This document shows, piece by piece, positions 1-8,123 of a stretch of DNA of 51,596 bases. Below the pieces are notes generated by a model. That model ran no database searches. It was not told the origin of the DNA and saw only the letters and a list, made by a program, of their open reading frames with translations. Positions within the stretch are counted from its first letter, which is position 1, and each line of letters opens with the position of its first letter. Source of the stretch: Oscillospiraceae bacterium (lineage in GTDB: Bacteria > Bacillota > Clostridia > Oscillospirales > CAG-272). The position numbers and the translations under genes are program-made. The DNA is taken from positions 1 to 51,596 of the forward strand of contig SVSS01000009.1 in assembly GCA_015064185.1 (NCBI GenBank). Direction: 5' to 3'.

Positions 1-126
1 TCCTCAAGGAGAAGCCTTATGTAACGATACACTCTATACAAAAGGGGTATAACCCATTGTTCCCCACCCGCATAGCGGGTGGTTGTCTGTTTCGCACTTC
101 GTGCGGGGGTGCCTGAAGGCACTAAC
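1..126. repeat. Dispersed repeat, truncated by the window edge; inverted copy at 50202-50328
   Basis: The reverse complement of 1-126 matches 50202-50328 with about four substitutions (about 97% identity). The element contains several small palindromes, including CACCCGC-ATA-GCGGGTG and GCAC-TTC-GTGC, and a piece reading TCCTCAAGGAGAAGCC that recurs in other repeats of this window. No protein is credible here. Its position at the very edge suggests that it broke the assembly. Confidence 0.85.
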
Positions 127-128
127 AA

Positions 129-176
129 AAAGCGACTTAGCGTAATACTCTTAACTGAGCTCATGCCAAGTCGCTC
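129..176 (-). terminator. Rho-independent terminator of the spoIIIA operon
   Basis: On the minus strand an 11-base arm at 175-165 (AGCGACTTGGC) pairs with 141-131 (GCTAAGTCGCT), and a T-rich tail (TTTTGTT) follows. It begins just after the spoIIIAG stop codon, so the operon ends here. The plus strand also has a T run at 177-181, so it may work in both directions. Confidence 0.75.
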
Positions 177-179
177 TTT

Positions 180-683
180 TTATTTGCCTGTAATATACAC
201 ACGGTTGCTGGGTATGCCAAGCGTTGTGGAGATCAGCTCGGTCAGCGTTTCTCTCACCGTCGGGTCATTGCCGCCGCGGCAAACAATGCCAACACCCGCC
301 ACCGCAGGGGGCAGCAAGGTGTGGAAAAGCGCCTCCTCATTGCTGCCCGTTCCAACCGTTGCGGGGTCGTTATCCCCATTTTTTTGATACTGCACGGTAT
401 AGCCGCTTTCAAAACTCACCATGACCTCGGTTTCGCCAACACCCGCCACCGCCTCGCAGACCACCTCCAGCTCCTTTTCAAGCCGTGCCTCATAGGCTTG
501 CAGCTCGGCAACGCGCTCAACCATTGTATCGGGTGTGTCCACCTCCTCCTTAACGGTGCCACTCATGCCACCAAAAAGGAGCAACAGCACACCAAGCATC
601 GCGCCCCCCAGCAACAGCCAAAGTCGCCCCTTGGTTTTCATAAAGGTAAAAAAACCGCGGCTTTTTTTAGTCCATTCTCCCAT
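180..683 (-). CDS. spoIIIAG: Stage III sporulation protein AG
   Basis: The protein has 167 residues. SpoIIIAG forms a large ring in the intermembrane space as part of the channel that connects mother cell and forespore during engulfment. Visible features are a short basic N-terminus, one membrane helix at about residues 20-42 (LLLLGGAMLGVLLLLFGG region), and a soluble domain with the family hallmark of alternating acidic helices and a beta-rich ring-building motif (VAGVGETEVMVSFESG). A second GVG segment (AVAGVGIVCRGG) lies near residue 130, and the end resembles other SpoIIIAG tails (LGIPSNRVYITG). The start codon directly abuts the spoIIIAF stop. Unlike in Bacillus subtilis, the next gene is not spoIIIAH; a terminator and a repeat follow. 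Confidence 0.92.
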   Translation of the reverse strand: MGEWTKKSRGFFTFMKTKGRLWLLLGGAMLGVLLLLFGGMSGTVKEEVDTPDTMVERVAELQAYEARLEKELEVVCEAVAGVGETEVMVSFESGYTVQYQKNGDNDPATVGTGSNEEALFHTLLPPAVAGVGIVCRGGNDPTVRETLTELISTTLGIPSNRVYITGK

Positions 684-1157
684 TTACCGAACCTCCGTTT
701 CGCATCCAAGCCGCGCGCTGATATCGGCGGCAAGCGCATCGGGATCCTGCAGCAGCGCATGCCCCGATAAATAAATTTCCACGCGGAGAAGCTCTCCCGT
801 GTCCTCGAAATACACCTTGATATATGCGTCGTCATTGGCAATATCATACTCCTCGTCAAGCAGTGCCAGAAGCCCCGCCTTAAGATCCCCTTCGCTCTGT
901 GAGCGTACAGCGCGCTCAAAGATCTCTTGATAATAGGCGGTGGTATCCTCACTCTCGCCCACCAGCTCCTCAAGCGCCAAGTCGGGTGCAATATGCAAAT
1001 AGGGCAAAACAGGGCGTATCAACAGCAGTAGCACTGCAAGCGAAACGAGCAAGCGGAGCACTGTTTTCGTACCGCGCCCCTCATCACCCGGCAGCAGGAG
1101 CTCGGAAAGAGCCGCCGCAACGCACACCCCGAACAGCCCCAACACCGTATTTCCCAT
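684..1157 (-). CDS. spoIIIAF: Stage III sporulation protein AF
   Basis: The protein has 157 residues, about the usual size for SpoIIIAF, a membrane component of the SpoIIIA-SpoIIQ channel. Two hydrophobic helices lie near the N-terminus (about residues 3-22 and 32-52), separated by a short acidic-basic loop, and a soluble mixed alpha/beta domain of about 100 residues follows. The end (ISARLGCETEV) resembles the family's ring-building fold. It sits 4 bases after spoIIIAE and directly against spoIIIAG. Identification rests on topology, length and fixed operon position more than on any catalytic motif. Confidence 0.88.
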   Translation of the reverse strand: MGNTVLGLFGVCVAAALSELLLPGDEGRGTKTVLRLLVSLAVLLLLIRPVLPYLHIAPDLALEELVGESEDTTAYYQEIFERAVRSQSEGDLKAGLLALLDEEYDIANDDAYIKVYFEDTGELLRVEIYLSGHALLQDPDALAADISARLGCETEVR

Positions 1158-1161
1158 ACTG

Positions 1162-2331
1162 TCACCCGCCTATTGCCGCTGCCGAATGTGCAAAAAGCGT
1201 CAGCGAAAACACGGTCATAACAAAAAGGCAGGCTATGACTGCGAGAAAATAGCCCCAAACCGAGGAGAGCTCGCCAAGCAGCTTTTGCTCGCGCGAGCAA
1301 CAGAGCAGCCCCGCAACAGCACCGGAAAGCGAAAAGGTAAGCCTTGTCAGGAGCACTGAGAGAAACGTAGGCAAAAAGAGAAAAAAGACCACCAAGATGC
1401 CGCCAATGCCAACCGCACCGCGCAAATACTCTACACTCCCTGCCACAGTACGCAGGGTTTCGGAGATCGAGCCGCCCACCACAGGCAAAAAGCTGCCCGC
1501 CGCAAAGCGCACCGTGCGCAGTGCCAGCGTGTCGCTCCCCTTGGCAAGGGTATGCTGCAGTCCCAGCACAAAGGTCAAAAGCATCATAAAAAAGGAAAGC
1601 CCAAAGGTAAATGTGCGCTTTAAAAGATTGGCAAGCGAGCAAAGCGACCCCTTGCCCGTTACGGCATCCAACACAGCCAAAGCCACCAAGACGCACGCCA
1701 CGGGCACCACCACACCGCTGCAGGCAGTTTCCAGAATGGCGAGAAACCCGCTCATCACCCCGTGGTTTGCCACCGCTGCCGCAACGTTTCCACCCATGGC
1801 ATATAGCGCCCCCATAAGGGGGATGAGCGCCACGCAAAGCGCCCGAACGGTACCAAAAAACTGCTCCATTTGCGAAAATCTCGTTCCCTCGCCCGCAAAG
1901 AGCATGAGGGTGATGGCAAGCACGGCAACAAGTGAGATCGCACCCCCGATCTCGTTTTTTCTATCCCCCACAGCCGCCCGAAAGGTGGCAGAAAGCACCA
2001 ATATCCCGCACAACTTTGCCAAAAGTGCAAGATTTTGAGTGAGCGTGACGCCCGTCACCTTACCCACCGCGCGAAAAACCGCAGTCAGCGTGCTTGCCTC
2101 CTGTACCCCCTTTGCAACAAGCGTCATGTCCTGTGAAAAAAAGTCCCTCGGTAAGAGATCCTGTACCTCGGGGGGAATTGCCGCGCGAAACGCCTCCCAT
2201 TCCTCCGCGATCTCTACACTTTCACCGCTCACCTGTGCCCCCTCTGCCCCCACGGGCAGTGCAAAAGCAAGGAGCAAAATGGGCAAGACAAGGCAAAACA
2301 GCACCGTCCTTTTTCTTCCTATTCTTGTCAT
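1162..2331 (-). CDS. spoIIIAE: Stage III sporulation protein AE
   Basis: The protein has 389 residues, typical for SpoIIIAE, the large polytopic subunit of the mother-cell channel complex. It starts with a signal-peptide-like segment (FCLVLPILLLAFALPVGAEG) and an amphipathic stretch (PPEVQDLLPRDFF), followed by about eight hydrophobic segments from residue 90 to the end. The motif PVVGGSISETLRTVAGS at about residue 280 is characteristic of the family. Its ATG overlaps the spoIIIAD stop (ATGA), so translation is coupled. Confidence 0.93.
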   Translation of the reverse strand: MTRIGRKRTVLFCLVLPILLLAFALPVGAEGAQVSGESVEIAEEWEAFRAAIPPEVQDLLPRDFFSQDMTLVAKGVQEASTLTAVFRAVGKVTGVTLTQNLALLAKLCGILVLSATFRAAVGDRKNEIGGAISLVAVLAITLMLFAGEGTRFSQMEQFFGTVRALCVALIPLMGALYAMGGNVAAAVANHGVMSGFLAILETACSGVVVPVACVLVALAVLDAVTGKGSLCSLANLLKRTFTFGLSFFMMLLTFVLGLQHTLAKGSDTLALRTVRFAAGSFLPVVGGSISETLRTVAGSVEYLRGAVGIGGILVVFFLFLPTFLSVLLTRLTFSLSGAVAGLLCCSREQKLLGELSSVWGYFLAVIACLFVMTVFSLTLFAHSAAAIGG

Positions 2332-2711
2332 TTTAACAATTCTCCGACAATTTCTATGAGTTCATCAACGAGGGGCAGTGCGAGCACCAATATTTCAAGC
2401 TTTCCAAACAACAGCACCCCCTCGGCCACCATGTTTTCACCAAGATCGCGGCAAAATGCGGCGCTAAACTCACAAATAAGACCGATCCCCACCGCGCGGA
2501 GCACCACCTCCGCAAATGCGCCGCCACCGCCCAGCGAAAAGAGGGTGCGGATGCGCAGCAGCACGGGTGCATAGAGCCCCAACGCCGCACCAAACAGCAC
2601 CAAGGTCGTCACCAGCCGCACGGGTGGGGCGGCTGCCGCGCGCAGCTCGCGCAGCAGCAATATCAGCATTGCGGCAAGCAGCGCAATGCCCGCAACCTGC
2701 AAAATACCCAT
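2328..2711 (-). CDS. spoIIIAD: Stage III sporulation protein AD
   Basis: The protein has 127 residues and four predicted membrane helices. SpoIIIAD is a small integral membrane subunit related to SpoIIIAC. Recognisable features are the N-terminal hydrophobic helix (ILQVAGIALLAAMLILLLR), the glycine-rich loop before the third helix, and the conserved pattern GIGLICEFSAAFCRDLGE near residue 80, followed by a last helix that ends in LVDELIEIVGELL. It shares one base with spoIIIAC and four with spoIIIAE. Confidence 0.93.
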   Translation of the reverse strand: MGILQVAGIALLAAMLILLLRELRAAAAPPVRLVTTLVLFGAALGLYAPVLLRIRTLFSLGGGGAFAEVVLRAVGIGLICEFSAAFCRDLGENMVAEGVLLFGKLEILVLALPLVDELIEIVGELLK

Positions 2712-2905
2712 CAGAAGCCAAAAATATCGCGCACGGTATCAAAAAGATTGCCGATCTCCTGCACGAGAATGAGAAAAACCACCACAAGCCCCGCCACCGT
2801 CACAAGCGTTGCCTGCTCATCCCTGCCGCTTTTGGATAAGATCTGTGCCGCAACCGCCACCAATATACCAACCCCCGCTACGCGTAAAATCAGCCCTACG
2901 TCCAT
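2711..2905 (-). CDS. spoIIIAC: Stage III sporulation protein AC
   Basis: This 64-residue membrane protein has two helices (about residues 5-22 and 32-52) joined by the short polar turn KSGRDEQATL, which is strongly conserved in SpoIIIAC. The size matches the family. It lies 15 bases downstream of spoIIIAB, and its stop overlaps the spoIIIAD start by one base, so the two small membrane subunits are probably made together. Confidence 0.93.
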   Translation of the reverse strand: MDVGLILRVAGVGILVAVAAQILSKSGRDEQATLVTVAGLVVVFLILVQEIGNLFDTVRDIFGF

Positions 2906-2920
2906 TGTTTTTTCCTCCGT

Positions 2921-3397
2921 CTATAACAGCAATAAAATCAGCGCCACCGACAGCGCCGGCGGCAAAAACAGCGCCATACGCTCACGCTTTGGCAGCTCGG
3001 CGCGAAGCGTATCGCAATAGGGCGCGAGGCGCGCCAAATAATACTCGCAGCAGCGCAGCTGCTCCTCACGGTAGCTGCCTCCAAGCCTACCTGCAAAATC
3101 GGTAAGCAGCCGACACATCTCCTCGGAGAGATAAAGCTTTGTGTCACACAAAAGTGCCTTGAAATCGGTTTGGGGAGAAGTGATGCCGCATGCCGCAAGC
3201 ACGCTTTTATCGCACTGTGCAAGAATACGGGAAACGGGTGCCGAAAAGCAGTCGATCTGCAAACGAACAAGACGGAGAAGCGACAAAAACCCCTCTGCCT
3301 GCTCCAGCCTGCGGCGCTCAAATGCGGCGAAAAAGAGCCCCGAAAAAATACCGCAGCACAGGATCACCCCAACACCGAGCCACTTAAAAAAATGCAT
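2921..3397 (-). CDS. spoIIIAB: Stage III sporulation protein AB
   Basis: The protein has 158 residues. SpoIIIAB has one N-terminal membrane helix (GVGVILCCGIFSGLFFAAF), a helical cytoplasmic domain and a hydrophobic C-terminus (ALSVALILLLL). This resembles the GspF/type II secretion F-domain arrangement, consistent with a partner for the ATPase SpoIIIAA. Its start lies inside the end of spoIIIAA (14-base overlap). The internal segment FLSLLRLVRLQIDCFSAPVS matches the region of the family where a conserved helix follows the first membrane span. Confidence 0.9.
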   Translation of the reverse strand: MHFFKWLGVGVILCCGIFSGLFFAAFERRRLEQAEGFLSLLRLVRLQIDCFSAPVSRILAQCDKSVLAACGITSPQTDFKALLCDTKLYLSEEMCRLLTDFAGRLGGSYREEQLRCCEYYLARLAPYCDTLRAELPKRERMALFLPPALSVALILLLL

Positions 3398-4301
3398 CTG
3401 CCGCCTCCCAATCGGTTACATCAAAGGAATAGGTAAAGCTACCCGCACCGCGGGAAACACTCACATATGCCCCAAAGCAGCGCGCCTCGTGCAAAAGGCG
3501 CATACCGGGGCGCGAAAGCAGCTCGCGCGCGCTTGCCGCGTGCGCCGTGGCAATGAGTGGCACGCCCCCCGTGTGCGCCGCCACGATCTCCTGCGCCTCG
3601 CCAAGATCCCCTACCTCATCACAGATAATGACCTCGGCCGCCATGGTTCTTGTGGCAATGCCGATACCGCGCCCGCGCGGATAGCCCGAGAGCACGTCAA
3701 GCAAAAGCCCCTTGTCCTCCCCAAAGGCAGAGAGCTCTCCTCGGGTATCAACAACCGCTACCCGCAAGGGTCTCTCTCCCCCCGCAAGCTCTGCCGCAAT
3801 ACCGCGCAGCAGCGTGGTCTTACCAACGCCGGGCGGCGAAAAGATCAGGATGCCACGCGTGCGCGAATAGCGCTCAAAGAGCCGACAGATCTCCCCACCC
3901 ACCAAGGGAGAGCGATGCGGCACACGGATCGAAAACGCCGAGATGCTCTCAATGCCCTTGATGTAACCATCCACCACCGCCGCGCGACCGCAAACACCCA
4001 CACGCACGCCATTGGGCAAAACCAGATATCCCTGCCCCAGCGTTTCACTGTGTGCATACAGCGAACCCGCACACATGGTCATGAGAAGCTCCTCCATTTG
4101 CGCGCCCGAAAAAACTGTGGAAAGGCGTATGTTGTCGCCCCCGACCGTGACCGACGCGCACCGCTCGCGCCTAAGGCGCAACTCCTCCACAAAAAAGCCC
4201 TGCGGCACGGCGCACTCGATCTCCTCGCAAAGAGAGCTTGGCAGCATGTCTGCCAAAAAGCGCGGCAAGAGAGCGCGCGGATTGACCACAATGTTTTGCA
4301 T
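3384..4301 (-). CDS. spoIIIAA: Stage III sporulation protein AA, ATPase
   Basis: The protein has 305 residues. SpoIIIAA is a secretion-type ATPase that is thought to drive assembly or transport by the SpoIIIA channel from the mother cell. A Walker A motif (PPGVGKTTLLRG) lies at about residue 155 and a Walker B-like strand with acidic residues (EVIICDEVGD) near 225, followed by a histidine-containing ATAHAAS switch segment. The N-terminal half carries the family pattern ELRLRRE. The start is set by an AAGGAGG site about 7 bases upstream. This is the first gene of the operon. I could not find a convincing sigma-E promoter in the gap to the divergent kinase gene. Confidence 0.95.
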   Translation of the reverse strand: MQNIVVNPRALLPRFLADMLPSSLCEEIECAVPQGFFVEELRLRRERCASVTVGGDNIRLSTVFSGAQMEELLMTMCAGSLYAHSETLGQGYLVLPNGVRVGVCGRAAVVDGYIKGIESISAFSIRVPHRSPLVGGEICRLFERYSRTRGILIFSPPGVGKTTLLRGIAAELAGGERPLRVAVVDTRGELSAFGEDKGLLLDVLSGYPRGRGIGIATRTMAAEVIICDEVGDLGEAQEIVAAHTGGVPLIATAHAASARELLSRPGMRLLHEARCFGAYVSVSRGAGSFTYSFDVTDWEAADAFF

Positions 4302-4376
4302 AGCACCGCCCTCCTTTTCTACATCATCCTATGCCACGCGATGGATACATAGAACAAAACTTGTCCGTATTTGAAA

Positions 4377-4437
4377 TCTGGTATTATAAAAATATATTGT
4401 TTTGGTTATTTCGTTCCTACCAGATATATGGTAAACT
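4377..4437 (+). promoter_or_regulatory. Possible promoter and inverted repeat upstream of the pyridoxal kinase gene
   Basis: An extended -10 element (TGG followed by TAAACT at 4432-4437) sits 35 bases before the start codon, but the -35 is poor. An 8-base inverted repeat, ATCTGGTA at 4377-4384 and TACCAGAT at 4418-4425, spans the -35 area and could bind a regulator. Confidence 0.35.
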
Positions 4438-4471
4438 GTGCACAGAAAAAAGCAAAAAGGAGTTATGTTCC

Positions 4472-5323
4472 ATGGCAAACATCCAAGATAAAAAGGTTCT
4501 TACGGTGCAGGATATTTCCTGCTTCGGGCAATGCTCCCTCACGGTAGCACTTCCCATTATTTCGGCGTGCGGGATCGAGACCGCCATTCTCCCCTCCGCC
4601 GTGCTTTCCACCCACACCGGCGGCTTTGAGGGCTGGACCTTCCGCGACCTCACGGACGATATTCCGGCCATTGTTGACCACTGGGAAAAGCAAAAGATCT
4701 CCTTTGATGCCATTTACACAGGGTATCTTGGCAGCAAGCGCCAGATCGAGCTGGTAAAAGATATGTTCAGCCGTCTTAGTGCCCCCGAGTGCCTGAAGGT
4801 GGTTGATCCCGCCATGGCAGATAACGGTACGCTTTACTATGGCTTTGACGAGGCTTTTGCGCATGAAATGGGCACGCTTTGCGGCAAGGCGGATATTGCT
4901 CTGCCGAACATCACCGAGGCAGCCATGATGACCGATATGCCCTATATCGGCGAAGGATATGACGAAGCATATATTCGCGAGTTGATGGAAAAGGTGCTCG
5001 CGCTTGGCGCAAAAACGGTGGTTCTCACGGGCGTGAGCTACAACAAGAATGAGCTTGGCGCGGCAGTACTCTCCCGCGGCGATGCCGAGATCTCCTACTA
5101 CTTCCACGAGCGTCTTGACAAGGGCTGTCACGGCACGGGCGACATTTTTGCCTCCGCCTTTGTGGGCGCCTTGGTAAATGGCAAGACCCCCCTTGAGGCT
5201 GCCAAGATCTCCGCCAACTTCACGCTTGCAGGCATGAAGGCGACAAGGGGCGATGACACCCATTGGTACGGCACCAAGTTTGAAAAAGCGCTGCCCATTC
5301 TTGTAAACGAGTTAAACAAATAA
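4472..5323 (+). CDS. Pyridoxal/pyridoxamine kinase (PdxY/PdxK type)
   Basis: The protein has 283 residues and belongs to the ribokinase-like superfamily. It is predicted to phosphorylate B6 vitamers in the cytoplasm as part of PLP salvage. Family marks are the N-terminal QDISCFGQCSLT segment, THTGGFEGW in the substrate lid, the acidic VDPAMADNGTLY strand, and the anion-hole motif GCHGTGDIFASA with its catalytic aspartate near residue 220. The frame is open further upstream, but ATG 4472 has AAAAGGAG nine bases before it and gives the normal family length. The gene stands alone, divergent from spoIIIAA, and ends in its own terminator. A related phosphomethylpyrimidine kinase is less likely from the length and the lid motif. 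Confidence 0.88.
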   Translation: MANIQDKKVLTVQDISCFGQCSLTVALPIISACGIETAILPSAVLSTHTGGFEGWTFRDLTDDIPAIVDHWEKQKISFDAIYTGYLGSKRQIELVKDMFSRLSAPECLKVVDPAMADNGTLYYGFDEAFAHEMGTLCGKADIALPNITEAAMMTDMPYIGEGYDEAYIRELMEKVLALGAKTVVLTGVSYNKNELGAAVLSRGDAEISYYFHERLDKGCHGTGDIFASAFVGALVNGKTPLEAAKISANFTLAGMKATRGDDTHWYGTKFEKALPILVNELNK

Positions 5324-5330
5324 AGAAAAA

Positions 5331-5372
5331 CCGCCGAGTGCGATCTGTAACGGATCCACTCGGCGGTTTTTT
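5331..5372. terminator. Bidirectional terminator between two convergent genes
   Basis: A perfect 10-bp stem, CCGCCGAGTG at 5331-5340 paired with CACTCGGCGG at 5357-5366, is followed by six T on the plus strand and preceded by an A-rich run. It can stop transcription of both the kinase gene and the minus-strand exporter operon. Confidence 0.85.
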
Positions 5373-6147
5373 ATGTTTTGTGGTAAAGTATAGCGCGCTT
5401 TTCCTGCCCACAGCGCTCGATCACACCAAGCCCCTCAAACACAGCAAGAGCGTTATAAATGTCGTATCCTCTAAGCCGTGTTATTTTTCCAAAGGTCTTG
5501 GCGGTAAAGGGCACGGTCAACTGCTCGTTTTGAGGGAAAAGCGCGGCATAATCCGCGCGGGATTTAAGATAGAGGGTATCCTCAAGGGAAAGCGGGATCA
5601 GTTCAAAGCGATGTGAGCCACGCTTGCCACCCTTGCCCCACCCGTCAAGCAGGCGGTATTCCTCTACCGTTATAAGGGGCAGGCAAAGCGAAAAACGCGG
5701 ATCGCCAAGATATTTGATATAGGGCTTTAGCTCGGCGATCGCGTGCAACGGCGTTTGATGCAAAGGTGATTTTTTGCGTGCGGTGACCTCACCGCTCTTA
5801 GGATCAAGCCAGCTGATATATTTTGTAGCAAGCAAGGGGTGCAGGACGGTGACGGGATACGCCGTTTCCTCCATATAAAAGGCTAGCTTTTGCCGCATGG
5901 GATAAAGCGACCCTGTCTGCACCTCCACGATCTCGCCCGCAGGCGTCATGATATCGGCAACAAATCTGCGCCGCCTATCGCCCTCACCCGCAACCTTTAC
6001 CTCATGGCAGGTAGAGTCATCGATCACCCAGCGCTTAAGGAGCCCGTGCAGGCGCTTTTCGGCAAGCAAGCCGATACCGTCGCGCACCTTTTCGCGCGAG
6101 AGCTCCTCATAGCAAAGGCGTAAAAATTTAATTTTCCCTGCTTCCAT
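5371..6147 (-). CDS. Conserved hypothetical protein, possible PD-(D/E)XK-like nuclease fold with C-terminal winged helix
   Basis: The protein has 258 residues and I cannot assign it a proven function. The middle contains an acidic strand pair, VADIMTPAGEIVEVQTG (about residues 63-79), followed by a lysine in RQKLAFYM. The D...ExQ spacing is like the metal-binding core of PD-(D/E)XK nucleases, but this is inference from pattern only. The C-terminal third (residues 185-258) is helical and reads like a winged helix (KTFGKITRLRGYDIYNALAV). Its start overlaps the exporter gene's stop as TAATG, so it is translated from the same mRNA. A link to drug export is not obvious; it may be a passenger at the operon end. 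Confidence 0.7.
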   Translation of the reverse strand: MEAGKIKFLRLCYEELSREKVRDGIGLLAEKRLHGLLKRWVIDDSTCHEVKVAGEGDRRRRFVADIMTPAGEIVEVQTGSLYPMRQKLAFYMEETAYPVTVLHPLLATKYISWLDPKSGEVTARKKSPLHQTPLHAIAELKPYIKYLGDPRFSLCLPLITVEEYRLLDGWGKGGKRGSHRFELIPLSLEDTLYLKSRADYAALFPQNEQLTVPFTAKTFGKITRLRGYDIYNALAVFEGLGVIERCGQEKRAILYHKT

Positions 6148-8123
6148 TATGTCGCGATCCCCGCAAACTGATTTTGATAGAGCTTTGCATACTCGCCTTT
6201 TTTCGCAAGGAGCGTATCATGATCGCCCGCCTCAGCGATCACACCGTTCTTCACCACCACGATCACATCCGCATCGCGAATGGTAGAAAGACGGTGCGCG
6301 ATAATGAGGGAGGTGCGGTTTTTCATCAGTGCAACCATCGCCTGCTGAATGTGCATTTCAGTGCGTGTATCGACCGACGAGGTCGCCTCGTCAAGAATCA
6401 GGATCTTGGGATCGGCAAGCACAGCACGTGCGATCGCCAGCAGCTGACGCTGTCCCTCGGAAAGATTACTGCCCGCCTCATCAAGCAAGGTATCATATCC
6501 ATCGGGCAGGCGCTCGATAAAGCTGTTTGCCTTGGCATGCCGCGCGGCGGTGATCATCTCCTCCTCGGTTGCATCGGGTCTTGCGTACATAATATTGGCA
6601 CGAATGGTGTCGTGAAAGAGCACCGTATCCTGCAATACAATGGCAATGGCACGGCGCAGGGTGGCTTTTGGTATATCGCGGATATCAATACCGTCTACCG
6701 TTATTCTGCCACCCACCACCTCATAAAAGCGTGTCAGCAGGTTCACGACCGTGGTCTTACCCGACCCCGTCGCGCCAACGATAGCGATCTTTTGCCCTGC
6801 CTTTACCGAGAGATCGAGGCCCTTTAGCACAGGCTCCTCCTCTACGTAATGGAAAAAGATATCTTCAAATTCAATATTACCCTTGATCTCGCCGGGGGAT
6901 ATCTCAAGCGTGCCCTCATCGATCTCGTCAGCCTGGTCCATCACCTCAAAAATGCGCTCCGCACCTGCAAGTGCGGTCAGGATAGCAGAATATTGATTTG
7001 CGATCTGATTGATGGGGCGGGTAAAACGCTTGGAGTAAGAAAGCATGGATTGAATGTTACCGATACTGATATTGCCGGGGCCGCCAAACAGGATCATAGC
7101 ACCGCCCGTTGCCGCCACCAGCACATACTGCAAATTACCGATAAAATTCATCACAGGACCCATCACGGAGCCCCACACGCGTGCGCTGACCGCGCAATCA
7201 CGCAGCCCCTCGCTGATCTCAGAGAACTGCGACACCGCCGCCTCCTCCTTGCCGTAGGCAACCACGGTCTTATAGGAGGTAACCATTTCCTCTACCGTAC
7301 CGTTCAGACCGCCCAAAAGGCGCTGCTGCCGCACAAAATAGCGGCGCATGAATTTGCCAAGCTTGGTGGAGATAAAAATAGAAAGCGGCACCGTGACCAT
7401 AGCAACAAGCGTCATCAGGGGGCTTAGCATCAGCATCATCACAAATGCACCCACAAGCGTTAAAGCCGCAGAAAACAGCGAGGTGATCGATTGTGAAATT
7501 GCATTTGAAACGTTTTCCACGTCATTTGTCATGCGCGACATAAGATCGCCGTGCTTGTGACTGTCGGTATAGGAAATGGGCAGGCGCGAGATCTTTTGGA
7601 ACAGGTCGTTTCGCATGACAAACACGGTGCGCTGTGAAAGCTTTGCGGCAATAATGCCTTGAAAATAATGCAGCACGCTGCACACAAGAAAGACCGCTGC
7701 CATGGCGATAAGATATGTATAAAGGCCGGCGGTTTCGCCGTCGCGCCCCATATAATCTGTGCGCCAAAAATGCACCCGAAATGTAGTCTTTACGGCAATA
7801 TCCTCAAAAACGGGGTCGTTTTTATCATAGTTATAAAGAATTTCTCCCGTTTCGGCATTGCGATAAACGGGCTCAATGGCATCAATGGCATTGCCCTGCA
7901 ACAGGGGCCCGACCAATTCTGCCGCGGTAACCGCCAGCATAATGACAAGCAGCGCGATCAAAATATAGCGACTGCTGCCGATATAGTGCAAAAGCCGCGC
8001 CACCGTTTTCTTCATATTTTTGGGCTTTTGGACACTCGCGCGGCTGTTGGGATTGCCGCGACCGCCCGGTCGCATATCAAAGCTTGGTGCTGCGGCGGGT
8101 CTTCTTTCCTGTTTTCCGTTCAT
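6147..8123 (-). CDS. ABC exporter half-transporter with canonical ATPase site (subunit 2 of a heterodimer)
   Basis: The protein has 658 residues: an unusual polar N-terminal tail of about 35 residues, six membrane helices, then an ATP-binding domain. Walker A is GATGSGKTTVV, the signature is LSEGQRQLL, Walker B is LILDEATSSVD with the catalytic glutamate, and the H-loop is IAHRLST. An extra polar loop of about 50 residues between the first two helices (around residues 80-130) would face outside. The ATPase residues are intact, unlike those of its partner encoded upstream. Its ATG overlaps the partner's stop (ATGA), so the two half-transporters are almost certainly made as a pair. It is likely a multidrug or lipid exporter under MarR control. 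Confidence 0.9.
   Translation of the reverse strand: MNGKQERRPAAAPSFDMRPGGRGNPNSRASVQKPKNMKKTVARLLHYIGSSRYILIALLVIMLAVTAAELVGPLLQGNAIDAIEPVYRNAETGEILYNYDKNDPVFEDIAVKTTFRVHFWRTDYMGRDGETAGLYTYLIAMAAVFLVCSVLHYFQGIIAAKLSQRTVFVMRNDLFQKISRLPISYTDSHKHGDLMSRMTNDVENVSNAISQSITSLFSAALTLVGAFVMMLMLSPLMTLVAMVTVPLSIFISTKLGKFMRRYFVRQQRLLGGLNGTVEEMVTSYKTVVAYGKEEAAVSQFSEISEGLRDCAVSARVWGSVMGPVMNFIGNLQYVLVAATGGAMILFGGPGNISIGNIQSMLSYSKRFTRPINQIANQYSAILTALAGAERIFEVMDQADEIDEGTLEISPGEIKGNIEFEDIFFHYVEEEPVLKGLDLSVKAGQKIAIVGATGSGKTTVVNLLTRFYEVVGGRITVDGIDIRDIPKATLRRAIAIVLQDTVLFHDTIRANIMYARPDATEEEMITAARHAKANSFIERLPDGYDTLLDEAGSNLSEGQRQLLAIARAVLADPKILILDEATSSVDTRTEMHIQQAMVALMKNRTSLIIAHRLSTIRDADVIVVVKNGVIAEAGDHDTLLAKKGEYAKLYQNQFAGIAT

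Noticed and set aside
3141-4352. A 403-codon plus-strand frame opposite spoIIIAA/spoIIIAB
   Set aside because: It is a shadow of GC-rich codon use in the true minus-strand genes; no ribosome site, odd composition, and the opposite strand encodes recognisable proteins.
4302-4400. Sigma-E promoter for spoIIIAA
   Set aside because: CATAGGAT about 20 bases upstream of the ribosome site is a partial -10 match, but no ATA-type -35 stands at 16-18 bases. A promoter must exist, but I cannot place it.
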